Assembly: GCA_019321725.1 (NCBI GenBank)
Contig: CM033123.1
Location: 16,418,925 to 16,482,924, forward strand
Reading direction: 5' to 3'
DNA: 64,000 nt
Source of the DNA: Paulownia fortunei
Taxonomy: Eukaryota; Streptophyta; Magnoliopsida; Lamiales; Paulowniaceae
Shown: positions 12,474 through 24,826 of the stretch, in pieces
How positions within the stretch are numbered: the stretch's first letter is position 1
How the letters are laid out: each line of letters begins with the position of its first letter
Made by a program: the position numbers and the translations under genes
The notes under the pieces: generated by a model
The model's input: only the letters and a program-made list of their open reading frames with translations
Database searches by the model: none
Told to the model about the DNA's origin: nothing

Positions 12474-12573
12474 NNNNNNNNNNNNNNNNNNNNNNNNNNN
12501 NNNNNNNNNNNNNNNNNNNNNNNNNNNNNNNNNNNNNNNNNNNNNNNNNNNNNNNNNNNNNNNNNNNNNNNNN
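12474..12573. other. Assembly gap of 100 N
   Basis: Exactly 100 unknown bases, the usual placeholder for a gap of unknown size. It interrupts the dispersed ~350-bp repeat in U copy 2, which suggests an assembly break caused by repeats. Confidence 0.98.
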
Positions 12574-14072
12574 AATAACTATGGTTCTTTTATAAAAAAA
12601 TTTCTAGCAAAACCATAATGGATTTATTACACTTAGAAATTATAACTTTTTTTCACTTGAATTAATTGTTTTTTAGTATTTATTTTAATTTTTACTTTTC
12701 AAGAAAAAAATTCTACATAATAATTGAATCCAACACAAACAGAATAAAAATAATAAAAAAAAAACAGCAAAAATAAGACAATACTCAATGTGGATCCTCA
12801 TTCAATATGGCTTATAACCACGTTTTTAGCCCATGACTTATATGTAATGGATACTTATAGCCCAATCCAATTTTCTTGTAGCCCAAAAGATTCAGTGGTC
12901 TAAGCCCACATGCCAAATTAAACCATCACCCAAGCTAAAAATAGTTTGGGGGTCCAAGAAATTAAAATGACCGAGTTAACCTAATATATATATATATATA
13001 ACTTAATATTAATATTAATATTTGATAATTAATTAAAAATTAAGAATCAATCATTAATAATTTTCACAATTTATAATCGACAATCACTCAAATACTATTA
13101 TTAAAATAGACAAACACCTTTATGACTTTTTAAGTATAATATGTTCAAAATATATTTCTATCAATCGAATTTCGATATTTTGATATAAATTGTTGTTCAA
13201 CTTTCAAAAAGAGAATTCAAAATTATCACATGTTCATGAAAATTCATATGGTAGCTATGCACTTGGAGATCAATTGGTCCAATTAATAAGACATACATAC
13301 AAGTATTTTACTTGTTTTCGTTCATTATTCTCTACCCAATCAAATACAAGTAAATGGAGTATAAGTTGAGAAATTGGATTCCATTAAATTTTTATAATTT
13401 TACAAATAAGGTTTGACAATTTTCAAATTGAACTTAATATGAGTTCAAGTCAAATCAATTTTGTTTCAAAACTTGAATTTGAATGCATGTTTTAGCATAA
13501 TGTGAGAATAAATATCTCGACTTAAATAAAATTTAACCTCGAATTACACATTTAAAATAACCAAATCACTTTATGTAATAAGGGGTTAATTTGACCTGAC
13601 CCAAAATTTCAAAAAAGATTGGAAAAATATATGTAAGTTTTGTTACATTTTTGCTATTGCTTTTAAAAGTTGAAGTGAAAAATTAGTGACGTAACTATTA
13701 TATCATATGATTGATGAGATCATTTTAAAAAAAAAAAATATTTAGAAAATTAAATGTCATTTGGAACATTTTAAAAATAAATAAATAAAAAAACAATGTC
13801 CTAAAAAAAAAAATAGAAGCAGTAAATTTAAAATAAATGGATTATAACATTTAATTAATTTTCTATAAAATTACAATTCGACGAATATTAAGTTAGCAGT
13901 TAACCAAGTTACATTTTGCTTGTGAGTTAGTTTAAAGATCAATAATTTTAATATGAACAAGGATGTAGATTTACTTATTTTGGACAATATTTCATCAATT
14001 GTATACTATAGAAAAAATGAATTTCAACCATGAGGAAAACAACTTATAGACGATCACACAAATTATCCACAT
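12574..14072. other. AT-rich intergenic DNA upstream of the FAM133-like gene
   Basis: No coding frame or repeat partner was recognised. There is a short (TA)n run near 12986-13002 and several poly(A/T) tracts. Confidence 0.5.
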
Positions 14073-14101
14073 TATTATTATTATTATTATTATATATTAT
14101 A

Positions 14102-14132
<31 letters not shown>

Positions 14133-14186
14133 ATTAATAATAAAATTATTATTGTTATTATTATTTTTATTATTATTATTTTTATA
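14071..14186. repeat. (ATT)n microsatellite
   Basis: Imperfect ATT repeats run for about 110 bases, about 230 bases upstream of the start codon of the FAM133-like gene. The Asn-rich frame on the other strand is a by-product of the repeat. Confidence 0.9.
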
Positions 14187-14413
14187 CAGATAATATATCT
14201 GCCCCCAAAATCCAACCGTCGGTTCTCTCCCACACACCCACACAATAAAACCTTCAAATTCTTTTGCAAAATGTTTCCATAAATTCAAACAATCATTAAT
14301 TCAATTCCCAGATTTCTTTTTTTCAAATTTTGTATGAGTCTCACATTTTATTTTGCCCCTTCCTATGATTTTGAAAATTATAAGATAAATAAATAAAAAA
14401 ATAACAAGTATAA

Positions 14414-17400
14414 ATGGGGAAAAATCAAGCGTACAAAGCGATGCAAAGAGCTCGGCTCGGCTCGAGCTCAGCCGCGCCCGATGAGGTTGAGGATGGCATG
14501 GTTCGTACCCTTTCATACTATGTATTTGTTTCATGTATTTTTGATTTTTTGATGTGTTTATTTGTGAAAACAGCACATGCAGATGCTTAATGTCATCATG
14601 AATTTGTAGATTTTGTTTAAGAAGAGTTTTGATGAAAATGGTTAGTGCTCCAGTAGATGCTGAGGAAGAGTACCGGGACACAGAAATTAGCTGGACAGTT
14701 TTGCTTTTTAGTGTTTTAATGGAATTCGAATTTAGGGCTTATTTGATCATTTTTGGGATTGGAGTTATTTTTTGGGGAAAAAGATAAGGTTTTGGAATAT
14801 TTAAAGTTATTGGTCTATGGCCATTTTTTTTTTTTTTTGGCGGATGCTCAACTCACTTTGTGTTGAAGAAAATTTTAGATTCCTATGAATTTGGTCAACT
14901 TAAGTTCAGTTTTTGTTTGATTGGTTAAATTGTGAACGAGTAGATTAAGGACATAGAGGACTAGGTCCTGTGATACTATAAGGGGAGTTAAATGATACTA
15001 CTGGATTGGTGAGAAATTATGTTGAATTAAAGGATTCAAAAATAGGTCAAAGTGAAACGGAGTGTTATATGAAGTGTTATGTGGAGTGTAATTCATCTGC
15101 AAGTACTTGTAAGGGACGCGTGGAGATTGGCAGTAAGGAGAGACCTAAATTTGAGCGTCTGTAATAATTAGACTCGCATTCACATTGTGATAATGGAGAC
15201 AGTGGTAGACCAATTATATGGCGCAAGGGTGCCATTGTGGTTTTGCCCATGAAACTCCTCTGGATTTTTGGAAACTACTCTAGATGGAATTTCCGTCAAT
15301 TGGATTTTCATCATAACTTAAACAGGCCGGCTGCCTTCAAATTCAGTATTACTTAATTGTAATACTTAGTGTCAGGAGTTTGATGTATGCATGCTTAATT
15401 GCAAACTCTTTTCGCTAAATCAGTCTGTATGCAAATTCTTTCTTTCGTTTAACCTTTTTAAGATTGATTGTCTTCTCAAAAGTTTGCATTGGCTCATGTT
15501 ATCTTGATTTTGTTTTATTTTACTTTTTATATCTAATTAGATATACAATAATTTTTTGTTACTTTGGGAATGGTATTTGTCTTTAATTAAACTATTTCTT
15601 CAGGGGCTTTTCTTCTATGTAGGACAAGGCACACTATTGTTTGATGTTAGAAAAAAAATGTTTTATCCTTAAAAAATCTTTTGGTCTACTGTCCCCTCCC
15701 TCAGTGAAACAAAAAGTTGAACTTACCCTGATCAATGATGTTACTTATAGAATTATGACTGTTGTTTTTTGGGTCTTTCTGTTTGATGATTAATCTCTGT
15801 ATAGGTAATAGGGATTTTTTCTGCAAGACTGTTATAAAACCGGCAAACATTGAGTAAGATATATTCAAGTGAAGTAATTAAATAGCATTGGAACTTCTGT
15901 TGTTTTAGTTTGGGGATGGGCTTTGATCGAGTGGAATGGAAGAATAGGATCTACATAGTTGCTTTTGGCAAATATGGGATTAGGAGTTACAATTTATATT
16001 TTCAATTGAGAGTTTAGAGGTTCCTGGTCCTAAATATAGTTGTTTTGTTTCAGAGCATTTATATAGAGCATTTATATCGATATTGACAAGATCCTTTTTT
16101 CAGGGAATGGAAACTTAGCATTCTGTTAGTTACATAGTAGCATTCCAACTATACTGATTACATCTTTTTTTAAAAACATCATAGACTAAGCTTTTTGATT
16201 ATTTAGTTATGCTATGCCAACCAACCATTTCATCACGGTTTTTAGAAGGGATTGATTTCTTATGAAGAGCTGATCATGATTTATTATCTCATAAGAACCA
16301 AGAAGCCAATTTTGAACCTTCACCTAATATTAACAGTATATGTTCTATTTCGAGGTTTCAAATCTTCAGTTAAAAAACATATATGTTATACATTTAGTTG
16401 AAAGGAATAATATTTATGACTGTAATGCTAATCAGTACTTCTATGGACTGGCTTGTGACTTGTTAGTTTGTCAAGGTATTTGATTGTTGAATGACTTCTG
16501 GATATGTTATTATGATTGTTATTCTTTTCGTTTTGCTTTCTTCCACCTGTTTGCATCTGGCCTGTGCTTCTTCTGATGAGGACTGTCGCAGGTGGATGGT
16601 TCATTTCATTCACCAGAGTGGCATGCTGCTCGTTTGGCAAGTCTCAAGACTTCTCATACAATCACGTGGGAGGAGTTCAAAAAGAGGCAAAAGGTGATTT
16701 ATGAGGCTATGTTTCTTTTCGGCTTGCATTTCATGTCTTCATCATCATCTATATCCTTTTTCTCATTGGGATTTTTGGTTATGTTTTTCAAAAGCCTTAT
16801 GAAGTTAGATTTTGGATTATTTTAACTACAATTTTTTCGAGCAAATTGTGTATGACATTCCAATAGAAACAATTTAAAAATTGCTCCTAGGTTTGTTCAC
16901 TTAGCATTTATAACATATTAAAGCATTAGTTTTTCATTTTTGGGGTTGAGTAACAGAGGTCATTATCACAGCCAGAGGAAGTTACTGTTGAAAAATAGCG
17001 ACTTGTCCTATTTTGACAACTCCCATTTCATACTGTATCTTTATGGATTTAGCCACTTTTCTTTTCAAACATTTTATAGGAACCCTGTGGAGTGGAAGAG
17101 CAAGTGGGAAGTGACCAACTGTTATGTTTTGCGACTGTTCTGATTCTGTACTATTGCTTGACAACAAATTGGATATACAAATGGAAGTCCTGGGTGCTGA
17201 TAACTTCTCTTTAATGAAAAAAGAACTAAACAGCATGTCGAATATTTGTTTAAAAAAATTGAAAAAATCTATTACAAGAATGTTTAGCTAAAATACTTTG
17301 TTAGTATATGTGTTTTATGGTTATGATTGGTGATTACCTGGCTACGTAGAGGCTAAAGCTAGCGAACTGATCTTATCCTAACCACCATCTGAGCCAAATC

Positions 17401-18791
17401 CAAGCTTCCTTGAAATATTTGGTCAGTTGACCACCTTGTACATTCTTTGATTAAGTTGCGGTAGAGTTCCATGTTATTAGTACTGCCCATGAGGTGAAAG
17501 CTTTACCTTTCCATGCTTGGTAGCATAAATATGTCAGACTCTAATGGTGTAATTGCTAGGAAGAAGAAATGAGAAAGGGAGAGTTGGAAGCAGATAAAGA
17601 CAGGATGATGAGAGAGTATAGGGCTCAGCTAGATGCTGAAAGGGCATGCAAACTAGCTCATGGGAAAAACCACTCCAGCAGCAAATCCAGCCGCAAAAAG
17701 GGTAATGTGTAGGGTGAATGAGGATTTTTCTTTATTCTGGTGAAATACTAGCTTTTTATTTTATTGTTAATGCTTTTGCAGATAAGAAGGACAAAGGTTC
17801 AAAGAAACACAGCAGCAAGAAGCGAAAGGTGCATAAGTTATTCCCTATTTAGATATGCTATCTGTATATTTGTTAGATTGATAATTTGCTGGTTATGATT
17901 TGAATGGTTAATGGGTTTATTTATAGGTCCAATTGGCCAGGACCATGTCCAGTGCTCAAACGGTTTGAACTAGTCATTCCAGTTCTCAAACAGTGCTCTA
18001 AGGCTTCATTTTATGGAGCAATAATCTGCTTTTCTGATTGAATGGATGCTTTATTGTAGCATATAATTTTCTTTCCTTCAATTGCTTTTTTTCATAGGTT
18101 TCTTTTCTTAATCTCCTGTGCTCCCTCCCTCATGCCATGCCCCAAGGAAAAATAAACAAAATATGTCAGGAAAAATAAACAATAATGTGTCAGTGTTTTT
18201 TTTTTGGGCCAGGTAGGTAGTTTTTTTTTTTCTTCCCCGCTCTAATATGTGTCAAACTAGTTATTCTTTGTTCTTGGAAGTTTGGTGTATTTTTCCCCAA
18301 CCTGCATTTATTTAGCTGCCACCTTTAGAAAGTTCCATCAGAAGATTTTTGTTATTCTTAATGTGCTGGTGTGGTGAATGTCTTATCTTAATTCTCTTAT
18401 ATTACCGAAGGATTGACGATATAACATGAATATACTTGTTGCTATAACCGGGCAACACTAGTGATATTTCACATGACGTTATATAAGGTGGAAAACAAGG
18501 TTTGATTGTCTTCCTTAAATGCATAGTATGCTAATGAGGATGCTAATTAAGTGAACTTTTGGTGCTTCATTTTAGCGCTCAAGGCGATCTTCAGATTTTA
18601 GTTCAAGCTCATCATCAGACGCATCAAGCAGTGATGATGATGAGAGAGAGTCAAAACGATCAAAGTCAAGGTTGAGGAGAAGTAAAAAAGAAAAAAAGCA
18701 CCGCTCAAGATCAAAGCACTTGAGCAGTGAAAATGATGATACTGATGGACCTTTACCACTTTCCAGATTCTTTGGGAGCCTGAAAAGTTGA
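14414..18791 (+). CDS. FAM133-like Lys/Ser-rich nuclear protein
   Basis: Five exons: 14414-14500, 16592-16693, 17560-17701, 17782-17828 and 18576-18791. All junctions are GT-AG and in phase, giving 197 residues. The start MGKNQAYKAMQRARLG is the well-conserved N-terminus of this plant family. Exon 2 encodes SFHSPEWHAARLASL and TWEEFKKRQK, and exon 3 a charged helix (EADKDRMMREY). The C-terminal half (residues about 99-185) is a Ser/Arg/Lys-rich low-complexity tail with basic runs that look like nuclear localisation signals. The protein ends in PLPLSRFFGSLKS. Plant and animal FAM133-type proteins are small nuclear proteins linked in databases to RNA processing; no enzymatic domain is visible. 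Intron 1 is long (2,091 bases). The gene is intact and lies in the only stretch free of LTR copies. Assignment to the family is firm; the molecular role is not known. Confidence 0.9.
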
Positions 18792-21700
18792 TATTCGTTC
18801 AACATGTACTATGTTCTTCTCCTTAATAAGACACTGTATAATTTGGATTGGTCATGTTTCCGGACTTGAGGTTTCATGATTCCATTTTGCCACATTTATA
18901 GCATCGCAAAAAATTTCTCTCCTGCTCTTCTCCTTGTAACTTTTGTATCTTGAGTATGGACATGCTACGTTCATCCTGTTTGCAATGTAGCGAATATTGT
19001 GATACTCCATGGAATCTGTAAGGACTTTGAACCAATAAAAGCAATTGTAACTCCTCGTGTCTCTCATCCACATGGGCAATCACGCCTATCCATACACTAG
19101 GGCAAGCTTCCTATGTACAGGTATGAGCTATTTACTATATAGAAACTTCGAACATTCTATCAGTGATTCCTCTCTCTGAAAAATGTTCCTTTGGAAGAAG
19201 AAACTTTGCAATGTGTGGCTATGTGCTGGTATTGCTAGCCATCTTTTGTTACTTGGTGTTTGCTTTGGCTTTGGTTAAGTGATGTGGGAGTTACTAAATA
19301 GATGGGAAATTTCAGTCCGTACTCGGTTTGCCCACCAAAATCTATAGCAAATAATTAAATTTATACTTGCTATATGATTGATTATTATGGTCTAATTCTG
19401 ATTTGGGTTAGAATATTCGCAGATTGACAGGAAACAAGCAAGAGAGGCTTGATGCACGTTTTTCTACTATAAACTCTTATTCTGAGAAATGATAGCCACG
19501 TTTGTACCTACCCTTTTGCTGCAGCAGCTTCTTAAAAAAAATATTAAGAAGCTTAGCTAAATCGACAATGTCTTCGGCTCCGGCTATGGATATTGTTGGG
19601 ATTAGGGTTCCATAAACTCTAGTTGAAAAAAAGATTTTGGGTACAATTGATTCAGTTTATGTAAATACAGGTACTTGAATATGAACACTATTGATTGACG
19701 TAGATTAAGGATGTCGCAGTTTTTTGAAAAATCAGCAATGTAATGAATCTTGTGTCTCTATCCCGTAATTTCTTTAATAAAACATGTGAAGGAAACCTCA
19801 TCGTGTTGTTTTGGGTCTTCTGGAGAAATAATCTATGGAAATAGAGTGGGATTGAGGATTGAGTGAGGAATAAAAATATATTTGAATGAATTGTTAGAAA
19901 TTAATGATGTGATATATTTTTGTGAAAAACACAATCGGATTATATTCTGTAGTGTTTTTTTTGGTTAGCAGTGTCAGATTAAATTTGTCTAAACTAGTCT
20001 GCTATTTGTGAAGAGGTAAAAAAAAAAAAAAAAAAGACAAAAAGAAACATAAACAGAAAAATGTTCTATTTTCAAGCAAAATTGTGGTCATGTTATTACA
20101 CTGTGCACATCCCTTTCTTTGGGTTTGGATTATGGATGGATACCAAGTCATTTCATTATCCATAAGCAAATGTACATACGTTTTAAATCAGTTTCTTTAG
20201 CCCACAAAAAAGAACTAAATCAGTCAAAAGTTCCATTGAAAACAGGTGGCTTCAACAGATTTTAATTCCCTTCTCTTGTTTTTTTCTTTCTTCTGCCCCG
20301 TCGATATCTTTCCTCTTCTTTTTTTTTTTTTTTGGATTAATTATGCTTACCTCTCTTCTAATATAAATAAATTACTAGCTCTCCCCTTTATCTTTTTATA
20401 ATTATAAAAGCCTCCCTACTAAATTTTCCATGTTTACTAAACTAACCCTAATGTTAGGTTTTTGGACTGAAAATGATGAAATTAGCGAACACCCTAATGA
20501 ACTTCCTATTTTGCCCTTGACCCAATTATCCATAACTTTATCCTTTTTTGATCATTACATTTTTTTTTATTCGTCTTGAGGGTGGCAATGTGAAAGATAA
20601 GTGAGGAGTGGGATGGCAACAAGTAGAGAGAAGGGGAGGATGGGATGAGCAGTGGAGGATAGAGAGCAACAAGGAGCGAGGGGTTTTGAGTTCGACATAT
20701 TTATATTGAGTTAAAATTATAAAAATTGGGATTGAATCTGAGTTGATTGTAAGAGTTCAATTCCAACATCCAAACACTTTCTACATAATTGAGAGGGGAG
20801 AACAAAAGTTACATTTGTATATAAGATATTTTATATTTTTTTAAAACAATAAAAAATTTAATTGTGGTATCTTATACCCTTTCAGCTATATAAATATTAC
20901 AAATACTCCCTCCCCAGTAAATAAAATTATCAAGATATCCATGGGTAGATTGGTCATTTAATAGATTTGTAAATTAAATATTTTTTTAATTTTTTAATTT
21001 ATGACTCTATTTAGCTTTTGAACTAACTCTTTTCAAATCTCACTTTTTGTCCCTCTAGTTTATTCTTTATCGTATCAGCAGTAGGGCCCAAAACTTATCT
21101 TTTATTTTTATTAAGCACACGCTTAACAAATTGAATTGTATTACAAAAATGGGGTTGGACATTACGTTATGCATGGGATTGTCAACTTCGATATAGTAAT
21201 TTCTTCCCCTAAGATGCACGCTTTGATTTGAAATTATTTTGTATTATTTATTTCTGAAAAATTGAAGTATTTGACTATTATTTAAAAAAAAATTAAGGCG
21301 CAAAAAAATAAATAAATTAAGGCGCACTTTTTATTAATTTGAGTCATATTAACATGGTATTTTAACTGTTTAATGCTATTAAAAGGGAGCTTTTTAACAT
21401 CATGATGCAACTTTTTAAACATTTACCATAAGAACTTAATCAATCGCTGGTTAGGTAAAAACAACTTAATATCTACATAGATTTAATTTGGAGAAGAAAA
21501 GTAAAAACAAGTTATTTTCTTCCACAAAACAACTTCAACACGTTTTTCTTTTTCAAAGAAGGAAGTTTATAAATGAAACTCAAGTCATACTTATAAACAA
21601 ATCAAGTTATTTGATTATCGATTTGATATCGATTGTTAAAAATTCGTTCGAACTCAATCCGTTAATTTAATAAACCAAACTTGAAAATATTTTTTCTTTT

Positions 21701-23216
21701 GTTAAAATTTAAAGCTCGACTTGATCTCGATTCAATTAGTGAAAAAAAAAAAAATGTTAAAAAAATCAAGCTATTCGAGCTCGATTCGTGTTCAACTCAA
21801 TTAAAGATCGTTCAATCTCAACTTGATTAACAATCAAAATAAGTTCAAACACAATTTTTAAAACTTGATAAAATTCAAACAAGGTTGAACAATAGCGTAT
21901 TCGACTTAACTCGATTCGTTTATACCTCTAGACTCATACATGGAAAATGACTCCAATTAATTTAAAGAATAAAGTTTCAAAAAAAAAAAAAAAAGAATGA
22001 AAAGTATAAATGGAAAACCACTTCAATTAATCTTTGGACACAATCAATGCATGGAAAAAATATGTTTCAAACGCCCACGTAATGTTGGAAAAGTAAATTT
22101 AATGATTTCAAGACATCAACTATGACCTTAATAGTTGTCTGATTTTTAAGACTCCCAACAATTTCATTTTTATTTGGATTCTTTCACTACCAAATAAGGA
22201 CATTTTTATTTCAAACAAAATATTTCCATTTGATTATATATGTATAAATTAATGGTATGAACTATGAAGTGTTGCATTCACCTCTATTCTACTCTTCTCT
22301 ATATCAATATCCACATATTTATTTGTTTTGATTAATTTATTTTTTACTTTTTTTTAGAAAAATGGTTAAATTATGATTAGATCACGTTATCAATTAATGA
22401 ACTAATAAATTACAATAAACTATTCAAGACCTCAAAATGTTGGGGTGTCAAATATCGATATATGAAAATTCTGTTATAGTTTGGTATTTTATATTGTGTT
22501 TCATGTCACAATACATGTCATGTGATATTGTGTTTCATGTCACAATACATGTCATGTGATATTGATGACATCATTAATATACATGTGGAGTGTATTGAAA
22601 AAAAAAACATGAGATGCAACACCAAATGGAGTAGAGGGTCCGAATTACAATATTTTGAGCACACAAATAGCAGTTTGAATTTTATATTTTAATATGACAT
22701 TTCATCTTATGTTACATATAATACATAAAAAACCGACGTTCATAAAATATTTTCTTAATTATATAATTGATATTAGTTATATATATTGACATAAATGTAT
22801 AATATAAAATATAAAATAAAATACGAAATAGCCCAAGTGTTTATTTGAATAGGTGTGCATGCAATATTCTTAAAGGAAAATAGTCAAAAGCATGAGAGAT
22901 TGATTATCTTTCTAATATATAAAATTAAAGACAAGTGTACCAATCATGGTTAAATATGCCAATTATGACCCTATTTGTTTAGACTTATGGGAGAGTTTGG
23001 CAAATAAATTGAAATTTGACGTAAGATTTAATTGACACGTAAAAAACTCTTGCTTATGCCTTGTATTGTAATAAGGTGACTTGTTGAATAAAATTACTTG
23101 ACCAAAAGAAAAAAAAAAGATCATCATTATTGATTTTGCCAGTTGACAAGTCCAGTTCCACGCAGCAACTTTTTATCTCCTTCACAATGGACCTTGGAAA
23201 CTGTCAAACTTTTTCC
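18792..23216. other. Intergenic DNA between the FAM133-like and first GDSL genes
   Basis: The first part is probably 3' UTR of the FAM133-like gene. The rest has poly(A) and poly(T) runs (20018-20035, 20319-20334), a region rich in CGAGCTCGA-like words (about 21710-21930, partner near 28850-29010) typical of old dispersed plant repeats, and a 34-bp tandem duplication at 22493-22560. No further gene is supported. Confidence 0.5.
22493..22560. repeat. 34-bp tandem duplication
   Basis: Two exact copies of a 34-base unit that starts ATTGTGTTTC and contains ACATGTCATGTGAT. The unit has overlapping dyad symmetry (ATGTCACAA, then ACATGTCATGT). It lies about 700 bases upstream of the first GDSL gene. 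Confidence 0.9.
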
Positions 23217-23228
23217 CTATATATATGC
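23217..23228 (+). promoter_or_regulatory. Likely TATA box of GDSL gene 1
   Basis: CTATATATATGC lies 41-52 bases before the start codon. With the usual spacing of about 30 bases this leaves a very short 5' leader of roughly 10-20 bases before the first ATG, or before a second in-frame ATG at 23281. Confidence 0.5.
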
Positions 23229-23268
23229 ATCGAATTATTCCATTACAAAAAGAAATCTGATATAAAAA

Positions 23269-24826
23269 ATGATAGCAAACATGGGTGATTCTTGTTCCTA
23301 CTCACTTAAAATTATATGTTTTTTTGTGTTTATTCTATTTGGTACCACTTCATCCCAAAATACCAAATGTCCATTTCAATATCTATATCACTTTGGAGAT
23401 GGAGTCACAGACATTGGCAACTCTGTCCGAGTTCTTCCATGGGGACCTCTGCTTCCAGCTGCACGTTTGCCTTATGGTGTAACTTATCCCGGTAGACCTA
23501 CTGGTCGTTGGTCGGATGGTCTTATTGACTTCGACTTTGCAGGTATAAAAATATAATAGATTTCACCATAATTAACATAATAGTATCTATGTACAACATT
23601 CAAGAACGAGGCAACAATGATCTAATGATTCTATTCTATATTCCTGAATCCTATGATTGCAGCTGCTGATTTTGGTTTTCCACATATTACACCTTATCTT
23701 TCAATGAATGCTACTTCCAGCAATGGAGTCATCTTTTCAGTGGCCAGAAGTCCAGTCCTTGACCATAATTTTTTCACATCAAGGGGCGTTCAAATCCCAC
23801 CTTATGCTATTCCTCTTAGCGTTCAACTAAGTTGGTTTAAAACACATCTTAAATCTGTTTGCTCAACACCAACAGGTTTATTATAATATTAAGATTGTGT
23901 TCCTCATTTCATAATTATATAAATGATCTTGAGATCTCAAGTACATATACTGATAAGATTTCCTTTTTACAGATTGTTCTAACAGACTTGGAAACAGTCT
24001 TGTATTGATGGGCGACATTGAAGGCAATGACATCGGTTATTCATTGACTCAGGGTAAATCCATTAAAGAAGTACAGACCTATGTGCCCTTTATAATCCAA
24101 GCCATTATCAATACCACAAGAGTAAATACCTAAATCTAAATTCATTCTATTATTATACAACCTTTTTATTTTTTTTCGATTCTTCACTTACATTTAGTGT
24201 ACTATAAAATTGTTTCAATAACACAGGAGCTAATCAAGATGGGTGCCACACGTGTAGTAATTCCTGGAAATGCTCCCCTTGGATGCTACCCATATATTCT
24301 GACTTCGTTACCTAGCAATGATTCCACAGCCTATGATGATCTAGGATGTTTGAAGAGTGTTAATGATCTTATCACGTCGAAAAACAATGATCTCCAACAA
24401 GCTATCAAGAAACTCAGTAGCGAATACCCTAATGTCAGCATATTGTATGGCCCATTTGATGAAGGTGTGAGATCAGTTCTTGCCGAGGCATCCCTTCAAG
24501 GCAAGTGTTGTTCCATTCTTCTTTTGGTTTTGTATATTGGTTTCTTTGGTAAACACTTATTATTCGAAGGAATTGTATCAATTCTTGCAGGCCCTAATGG
24601 GAATATGGCTTTGAAAGCTTGTTGTGGGATTGGAGGGAAATATAATTACAACAGCAAAAGGTTCTGTGGGAGCCCAGGAGTGCCAGTTTGTCCTAATCCA
24701 GACCAATACATTTATTGGGATGGTTTACACTTTACACAAGAGGCTTATGCTCGAATGGAGCAAATTCTCATTCAGTCAAGCCTTTCCACACTCAATTGTA
24801 CATCACAATTAAGTGCTTCCATGTGA
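23269..24826 (+). CDS. GDSL esterase/lipase-like protein 1, catalytic Ser replaced by Gly
   Basis: Five exons: 23269-23542, 23663-23875, 23973-24121, 24227-24500 and 24591-24826, giving 381 residues, a normal length for plant GDSL (SGNH) hydrolases. Residues 1-30 form a secretory signal with a hydrophobic core (KIICFFVFILFG). Block I reads FGDGVTDIGN: Gly45 (GGA at 23401) stands where the nucleophile Ser belongs. Block II reads GVIFSVARSP: Arg120 replaces the oxyanion-hole Gly. Block III GDIEGNDIG keeps Asn181, and block V WDGLHFTQEAY keeps Asp347 and His350. Spacing of LSVQLSWFKTHL, ELIKMGATRVVIPGN and KACCGIGGKYNY resembles acetylajmalan-esterase-like enzymes, which hydrolyse acetyl esters of alkaloids. 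With two key residues gone, ester hydrolysis by the usual mechanism is unlikely, yet the frame is intact. It may be a secreted binding protein or act by another mechanism. The last intron has a GC donor. Confidence 0.92.
24501..24590 (+). other. GC-AG intron 4 of GDSL gene 1
   Basis: The donor is AAG|GCAAGT and the acceptor TTGCAG|GC. Using the nearby GT four bases on would bring in a stop codon (TAA) at once. The GC donor keeps the frame and gives a conserved Gly-Pro-Asn junction. The strong AG|GCAAGT context is the known consensus of plant GC-AG introns. Confidence 0.9.

Noticed and set aside
14097..14288. Asn-rich minus-strand frame
   Set aside because: A by-product of the ATT microsatellite.
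16428..17236. Several short frames on both strands between exons 2 and 3 of the FAM133-like gene
   Set aside because: They overlap the real exon 2 or lie in introns and lack splice or start support.
18852..19083. Two overlapping minus-strand frames of about 70 codons
   Set aside because: They lie just after the stop of the FAM133-like gene, probably in its 3' UTR. They show no recognisable domain and no start context.
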